Of a stretch of 41,722 bases of DNA, positions 38,894 through 41,722 are shown piece after piece (position 1 is the stretch's first letter; each line of letters opens with the position of its first letter). The translations under genes and the position numbers were made by a program. Location of the stretch: contig JAFGAG010000010.1 in assembly GCA_016933785.1 (NCBI GenBank), forward strand, positions 1 to 41,722, in the 5' to 3' direction. Source of the stretch: Coriobacteriia bacterium (GTDB taxonomy: Bacteria > Actinomycetota > Coriobacteriia > Anaerosomatales > Anaerosomataceae). The notes under the pieces were generated by a model. It did no database searches, was not told the DNA's origin, and saw only the letters and a program-made list of their open reading frames with translations.

Positions 38894-41722
38894 ATGTCCG
38901 GATTCGTGCATCTTCACGTGCATTCGCACTTCAGCTTCATGGACGGTGTCGCGTCGCCCGCGGCGCTCCTCGAGCGCGGTGCGGGCTACGGTATGGCCGC
39001 CCTTGCGCTCACCGACCACCAGGGACTCTACGGCGCCATCCGTTTCTACCGGGCGGCGCTCGAGGCGGGTATCAAACCGATCATCGGTACGGAGGTCGTG
39101 ATCGAGGCGGCCGGACTCGAGGGTCCCGCTATCATCGAGGGCGACCTGCCACCGGATGGCCGGTTGCCGCTCTCGCCACCCGTGGGCTTCGGCCGGGCCG
39201 CGGGCGCGGGGTTCCATCTCACGCTCCTCGCGAAGGACATCACCGGCTACCGCAACCTCTGCCGGCTGCTCTCGCGTACGCACGTCCGCACGGGGGACGA
39301 CCCCTCGGTGGTCGTCCTCACCGACCTTGAGCGGTGCACCGAGGGGCTCATCGGGCTGTCGGGTTGTCCCAACGGCGAGGCTGGCGCCGCCGTGCTCGCG
39401 GGCCTCGGCGCGCGGGCCGAGCGGGCGCTGCTGCGCCTTTCGCGCTGCTTTGCTCCCGGTGACTTCTACGTGGAGCTCATGCACCTCATGACGCCCGACT
39501 CCCCGCGGTATGTCGCGACGCTCGTGGCGCTCGCGGAGCGTTGCGGGCTTCCGGTTGTGGCCACCAACGATGTCCACTATGCCGAGCGACGTGACTTCCG
39601 CATCCACGACGTGCTCGCCTCGGCGGGAGCACGCACCACGCTCCCCGGCCCGTACGACCGCCCCAACGCCGAGCTGTGGCTGAAGCCCGCAGGCGAGATG
39701 CGGCGGCTGTTCGCCGACGTGCCGCAGGCGTGCGACGCCACGCTCGAGATCGCGGAGCGGTGCACGCTCGACCTGGGTCTCGGCTCGTTCCACTTCCCGT
39801 CGGCCGATGTGCCGAAAGGCGAGACCGCATACTCGGTGCTCTCCAAGGCAGCCTGGCGGGGGCTGGAGGAGCGCTACCGGCCGGTCACACCCGAGGCGGT
39901 ACGGCGCCTGCAGTACGAGCTCTCGGTGATCCAGGACCTCGGCTTCCCGGAGTACTTCCTTACGGTGAAGGACATCGTGGACTTCGCAAAGCGCGAAGGC
40001 ATCCGTTGCAGCGGGCGGGGGAGCGCGGGAGACTCGATCGTCACCTACCTGCTCGGTATCACCGACGCCGACCCCATCGCGCACGACCTGCTCTTCGAGC
40101 GGTTCTTGAACCCCGAGCGCCGGCAGATGCCCGATATCGACGTGGACTTTGACTCGCGTCGTCGCGACGAGGTGATCGCCTACATCTACGACCGCTTCGG
40201 GCACGACCATGTGGCGATGGTGGCCACGGTCAACACGATGACCGCCAGAAGCGCCGTGCGCACCGCGGCCAAGGCGCTCGGGCACTCACCCGATGAGATC
40301 AACGCGTTCTCGCGCTACCTGCCATGGGTGAGCGCGCACCGGCTTCCCGAGGTACTCGCCACGTATCCCGAGTGTCGCGACCACCCGCTGCTCAAGCCTG
40401 AGCATGCGCTGGTTGTGGAGCTCGCCACCGAACTCGATCACACACCCATGCACCTCGGTACGCACCTCGGCGGCTTCATCATCACGCGTGAGCCCATCGA
40501 GGCGTGGATGCCGCTCCAGTGGGCGGCCAAGGGCGTGGTGGTCTCGCAGTACGACAAGGACGACGTCGAGGCGCTCGGCCTGGTGAAGATGGACATCCTG
40601 GGGCTGCGCACCCACTCGGCGATCAGCGATACCGTGCGCATGGCGAGAGAGCGGGTGGGGGAGGCGGCAGTGCCCGAGCCATTCGACCTGCCGCACGACG
40701 ACCCTCGCGTGTACGCCACGATCGCCGCGGCCGACACCGTGGGGATGTTCCAGCTCGAGAGCAGCGGCCAGCGCAACCTCGCGCTCCGCCTTAAGGAACG
40801 CGACTTCGAAGACATCATCGCCGCGATCTCACTCTTCCGTCCCGGACCGCTCGAGGCTGAGATGATCACACCCTTCATCCGCCGTCGGCACGGCCTGGAG
40901 CCGGTCATCGTGCCGCATCCCGCGATGGGCGAGATCCTGCGCTCGAGCTACGGCGTCATCGTCTACCAGGAGCAGGTCCTGCAGGTCGCCAAGGCTGTGG
41001 CGGGCTTCACACTCGCCGAGGCCGACAGCCTGCGTCGCGCGATGACCAAGGGCCGCAGCCGCGAGGCGATGGAGGCCATCAAGGCGCACTTCGTGGAGCG
41101 CGCATGCGGCCTTGGCGTGGAGTGCGTCGTTGCCGAAGAGGTCTTCCGGCAGCTCGAGGGGTTCGCCGCCTACGGGTTCTGCAAGGCGCACGCGGCGTGC
41201 TTCGCGGTGGTCTCCTACGCCACCGCCTGGCTCAAGACGTACTATCCGGCCGAGTTCGCGGCCTCGATCCTCAACAACGAGCCGATGGGCTTCTACAGCC
41301 CGCGCCTCGTGCTCGACGACGTGCGGCGTCACGGCATCGCGGTGCTGCCGCCGCACATCAACGCCTCTTCGGCGGAGTTCACGGTGGAGCGGGACGGGGG
41401 CGCCGTGCGCGTCGGCCTCGGGAGCCTGCTCTCCATGACCTCGCGCCTGCTATCTGTGCTGGAAGCCGAGCGAGCGGTGCGCCCCTTTGCCGACCTCGCC
41501 GACTTCCTCAAGCGGACGCGCGCCGAAGAGCCGGCCGCACGGAGCCTCATTCGCGTGGGGGCTCTCGACGGTCTGGGGGTGACCGATGCCCGACGCCCGC
41601 CAACGCGCGACGAGATGCTCGCGCTGTTGCCGGAACTCAAGGCGGTCATCGCCAGGCAGGGCGTGGCCGGTGACGACACGCTGCTGATCGCACCTGCGCG
41701 TGCGCGGGGGCCTGTCGACACC
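38894..41722 (+). CDS. dnaE2: DNA polymerase III alpha subunit, DnaE2-type (3' end beyond window)
   Basis: 943 residues are in frame to the window edge with no stop. The N-terminal PHP domain begins H-L-H-V-H-S-H-F-S-F-M-D-G; S-F-S-F is closer to DnaE2 than to the replicative DnaE1. The polymerase core has G-R-G-S-A-G-D-S and catalytic P-D-I-D-V-D-F-D (near residue 414), then T-A-R-S-A-V-R. H-L-G-G-F-I-I-T-R-E-P-I and V-S-Q-Y-D-K-D-D-V-E-A-L-G-L-V-K-M-D-I-L-G-L follow, with fingers F-R-P-G-P-L-E-A. These favour the error-prone class. LexA control and DUF6504 next door agree. imuA and imuB are not visible. ATG 38894 has only a weak ribosome site, suggesting coupling to the preceding gene. Confidence 0.9.
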   Translation, partial: MSGFVHLHVHSHFSFMDGVASPAALLERGAGYGMAALALTDHQGLYGAIRFYRAALEAGIKPIIGTEVVIEAAGLEGPAIIEGDLPPDGRLPLSPPVGFGRAAGAGFHLTLLAKDITGYRNLCRLLSRTHVRTGDDPSVVVLTDLERCTEGLIGLSGCPNGEAGAAVLAGLGARAERALLRLSRCFAPGDFYVELMHLMTPDSPRYVATLVALAERCGLPVVATNDVHYAERRDFRIHDVLASAGARTTLPGPYDRPNAELWLKPAGEMRRLFADVPQACDATLEIAERCTLDLGLGSFHFPSADVPKGETAYSVLSKAAWRGLEERYRPVTPEAVRRLQYELSVIQDLGFPEYFLTVKDIVDFAKREGIRCSGRGSAGDSIVTYLLGITDADPIAHDLLFERFLNPERRQMPDIDVDFDSRRRDEVIAYIYDRFGHDHVAMVATVNTMTARSAVRTAAKALGHSPDEINAFSRYLPWVSAHRLPEVLATYPECRDHPLLKPEHALVVELATELDHTPMHLGTHLGGFIITREPIEAWMPLQWAAKGVVVSQYDKDDVEALGLVKMDILGLRTHSAISDTVRMARERVGEAAVPEPFDLPHDDPRVYATIAAADTVGMFQLESSGQRNLALRLKERDFEDIIAAISLFRPGPLEAEMITPFIRRRHGLEPVIVPHPAMGEILRSSYGVIVYQEQVLQVAKAVAGFTLAEADSLRRAMTKGRSREAMEAIKAHFVERACGLGVECVVAEEVFRQLEGFAAYGFCKAHAACFAVVSYATAWLKTYYPAEFAASILNNEPMGFYSPRLVLDDVRRHGIAVLPPHINASSAEFTVERDGGAVRVGLGSLLSMTSRLLSVLEAERAVRPFADLADFLKRTRAEEPAARSLIRVGALDGLGVTDARRPPTRDEMLALLPELKAVIARQGVAGDDTLLIAPARARGPVDT

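Noticed and set aside
38867-40285. A 472-codon minus-strand open frame over the polymerase gene
   Set aside because: Antisense to the conserved PHP and polymerase motifs; no features of its own.

Overview
The window is a tightly packed, high-GC stretch of bacterial chromosome, about 42 kb, with almost every gene on the plus strand. Many neighbouring genes share an ATGA or GTGA stop/start overlap, GTG starts are frequent, and no insertion sequence, phage gene, tRNA, rRNA or CRISPR array was seen. The content suggests an anaerobic or microaerophilic high-GC Gram-positive, most likely an actinobacterium close to the Coriobacteriia. Supporting signs are a ferrous-iron importer, cobalamin nucleotide-loop assembly, a tryptophanyl-tRNA synthetase with Fe-S type cysteines, a DHH-CBS-CCA fusion, a consensus Gram-positive LexA box and a DnaE2-type polymerase. 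The class-level placement is inference from content and gene order only.

Layout: (1) 1-2656: the end of an ABC-F gene, a candidate C-rich small RNA, a FlgM-like protein behind a sigma-28-like promoter, and a PilB-type ATPase with a c-di-GMP-binding type N-terminus. (2) 2676-11854: nucleoside salvage (deoB, pdp), a DHH/CBS/CCA-transferase fusion, a site-2-type protease, trpS, scpA-scpB and an RluB-type pseudouridine synthase. (3) 11854-14841: cobU-cobT-cobS plus a CobC-like phosphatase, for the last steps of cobalamin assembly. (4) 14935-26133: hisC, then aroF-tyrA-aroA, cmk, plsC, ispH, a PDZ-radical SAM-DUF512 protein, der, plsY and gpsA. This run joins aromatic amino acid, isoprenoid and phospholipid synthesis with ribosome assembly. 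(5) 26185-34154: rpe, ribE, a hairpin-rich gap, an unknown protein, a cysteine desulfurase with mnmA (tRNA 2-thiouridine), hisJ, a Nif3/DUF34 protein, a coiled-coil zinc-ribbon protein, an RNase H-like protein and queD. (6) 34155-34627: a gene-free gap with a well-supported candidate structured RNA gene on the minus strand. (7) 34628-37320: a DtxR/MntR-type regulator with a FeoA-like C-terminus followed by feoB. (8) 37345-38268: a YihY/BrkB membrane protein on the minus strand. (9) 38374 to the end: an SOS-type promoter with a LexA box, a DUF6504 protein and a DnaE2-type polymerase cut by the window edge.

Most of the window is conserved housekeeping. The parts most likely to be new are non-coding. 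They are the roughly 180-nt minus-strand RNA at 34180-34361, with a promoter placed exactly before its 11-bp closing helix; the short C-rich RNA at about 398-461; and the hairpin-rich gap at 27649-27845. The SOS-controlled DUF6504-dnaE2 pair and the altered cluster motif of TrpRS are the most interesting protein-level observations.
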